Of a stretch of DNA of 7,067 nucleotides, positions 6,772 through 7,067 are shown one piece after another. The stretch covers positions 1 to 7,067 of the forward strand of contig JAOAES010000333.1 of the NCBI GenBank assembly GCA_026416655.1, written 5' to 3'. The first letter of the stretch is position 1; each line of letters starts with the position of its first letter. The notes beneath the pieces were generated by a model, which did not search any database, was not told the DNA's origin, and was given only the letters and a program-made list of their open reading frames with translations. This stretch comes from Fimbriimonadales bacterium (lineage in GTDB: Bacteria > Armatimonadota > Fimbriimonadia > Fimbriimonadales > GBS-DC). Made by a program: the position numbers and the translations under genes.

Positions 6772-6794
6772 GGGGGGAGTGCCTAACCCCTTGA
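6768..6794. promoter_or_regulatory. Inverted repeat spanning both divergent -35 boxes
   Basis: TCAAGGGG (6768-6775) and CCCCTTGA (6787-6794) form a perfect 8-bp inverted repeat with an 11-base spacer. The outer ends of the arms are the first bases (TTGA) of the two divergent -35 boxes. A dimeric regulator bound here could affect both tRNA operons. Alternatively, it may reflect only two similar -35 regions placed back to back. Confidence 0.4.
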
Positions 6795-6821
6795 CAACTG
6801 CTGAATAACTTCGGGTATACT
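6791..6821 (+). promoter_or_regulatory. Promoter of the tRNA-Tyr/tRNA-Thr/tuf unit
   Basis: A perfect consensus -35 TTGACA (6791-6796) is followed after 19 bases by -10 TATACT (6816-6821), with 5 of 6 bases matching TATAAT. Reading the -10 as GTATAC shortens the spacing to 18. Transcription would begin near 6828, about four bases before mature tRNA-Tyr, as is common for stable-RNA promoters. I see no ribosome-binding site or start codon between it and the tRNA. Confidence 0.7.
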
Positions 6822-6831
6822 CTTACCTCGC

Positions 6832-6916
6832 GGGGGGATGCCCGAGCGGCCAAAGGGGCCAGACTGTAAATCTGGTGGCGACGCCTTCGCAGGTTCGAAT
6901 CCTGCTCCCCCCACCA
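6832..6916 (+). tRNA. tRNA-Tyr(GTA)
   Basis: The acceptor stem GGGGGGA/TCCCCCC (6832-6838 with 6906-6912) has discriminator A and an encoded CCA (6914-6916). The anticodon stem is CCAGA/TCTGG with loop CTGTAAA, giving anticodon GTA for the tyrosine codons UAC and UAU. The long variable arm (GGC/GCC stem) is typical of bacterial tRNA-Tyr. The T arm is GCAGG-TTCGAAT-CCTGC. It is the first gene of the plus-strand unit, followed after 4 bases by tRNA-Thr. Confidence 0.96.
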
Positions 6917-6920
6917 GGAC

Positions 6921-6995
6921 GCCCTCGTAGCTCAGAGGCAGAGCGCGTCTTTGGTAAAGACGAGGTCACGGGTTCGATTCCCGTCGAGGGCTCCA
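6921..6995 (+). tRNA. tRNA-Thr(GGT)
   Basis: The acceptor stem GCCCTCG/CGAGGGC (6921-6927 with 6985-6991) has discriminator T and an encoded CCA (6993-6995). The anticodon stem is CGTCT/AGACG with loop TTGGTAA, giving anticodon GGT for the threonine codons ACC and ACU. The T arm is ACGGG-TTCGATT-CCCGT. It lies between tRNA-Tyr and tuf, which matches the placement of thrT before tufB in E. coli. Confidence 0.96.
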
Positions 6996-7001
6996 CTTTC
7001 C

Positions 7002-7029
7002 TTGAACTTTTAGGTAAACTAAATAGCAT
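7002..7029 (+). promoter_or_regulatory. Possible secondary promoter for tuf
   Basis: TTGAAC (7002-7007) followed after 16 bases by TAGCAT (7024-7029) is a weak sigma-70-like pair (4 of 6 bases matched in each). It would let tuf be transcribed independently of the tRNAs. The match is poor and could be chance in this A+T-richer leader. Confidence 0.25.
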
Positions 7030-7047
7030 AGAGCGAGGAGACAGACT

Positions 7048-7067
7048 ATGGCACGACAGAAATTTGA
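7048..7067 (+). CDS. tuf: Elongation factor Tu, first codons only
   Basis: Only ATG plus five codons and two bases are present. They encode MARQKF followed by a GA. codon, matching the conserved EF-Tu start (MA+.KFE). A strong Shine-Dalgarno GAGGAG (7035-7040) lies 7 bases before the ATG. The identification rests on this short match together with the tRNA-Tyr/tRNA-Thr genes just upstream, an arrangement known for tufB. EF-Tu is the GTPase that carries aminoacyl-tRNA to the ribosome. The rest of the gene lies beyond the right edge. Confidence 0.85.

Noticed and set aside
6823..7029. A 68-codon minus-strand frame over tRNA-Tyr and tRNA-Thr
   Set aside because: The peptide (STGIEPVTSSLP and similar) is the usual false translation of the complement of tRNA genes.

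Overview
This is a G+C-rich bacterial window with strong G/C preference at third codon positions. It holds five protein genes with readable ends, the first six codons of a sixth, and five tRNA genes. Nothing mobile, phage-like or CRISPR-like is visible. All five tRNAs carry an encoded CCA. The tRNA-Tyr/tRNA-Thr/tuf order is an old bacterial arrangement (compare the E. coli tyrU-glyT-thrT-tufB cluster). The EF-Tu start (MARQKF), the large Gly/Asn/Pro-rich beta-sheet protein and the overall gene style would suit a thermal-environment lineage such as Armatimonadota (Fimbriimonadia-like). That placement is a low-confidence inference, because no rRNA or full marker gene is present.

Layout. (1) Positions 1-2825, plus strand: the 3' part of a long gene for a probable secreted or cell-surface protein. 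It has an Ig-like (HYDIN/ASPM-type) segment, propeller-like blades and two short repeats of a beta-rich module. (2) 2826-3017: a non-coding gap with a near-perfect 25-bp-arm hairpin (2851-2912), probably a dispersed REP-like palindrome. (3) 3018-5707, plus strand: a likely operon of xylulokinase (xylB), type II thymidine kinase (tdk) and an unrecognised 179-residue protein with two membrane helices. tdk and the last gene overlap by an ATGA junction. (4) 5663-6729, minus strand: tRNA-Arg(GCG), tRNA-Arg(CCT), tRNA-Ser(CGA) and a TatD-family metal-dependent hydrolase, closely packed and probably one transcript. The tatD 3' end overlaps the membrane-protein gene convergently by 45 bp. (5) 6730-6831: a compact divergent promoter region in which a perfect 8-bp inverted repeat covers both -35 boxes. 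(6) 6832-7067, plus strand: tRNA-Tyr(GTA), tRNA-Thr(GGT) and the start of tuf.

The right half is translation machinery: two divergent tRNA transcription units, one leading into EF-Tu and the other into tatD. The middle operon joins pentose entry into the pentose phosphate pathway with deoxynucleoside salvage, which is not an obvious functional pair. The region is mostly ordinary core genome and I found no convincing new system. The items most worth a second look are the palindrome at 2851-2912, the unusual tRNA-Arg(GCG), the dyad over the divergent promoters, the tRNA-to-tatD junction and the large surface protein.
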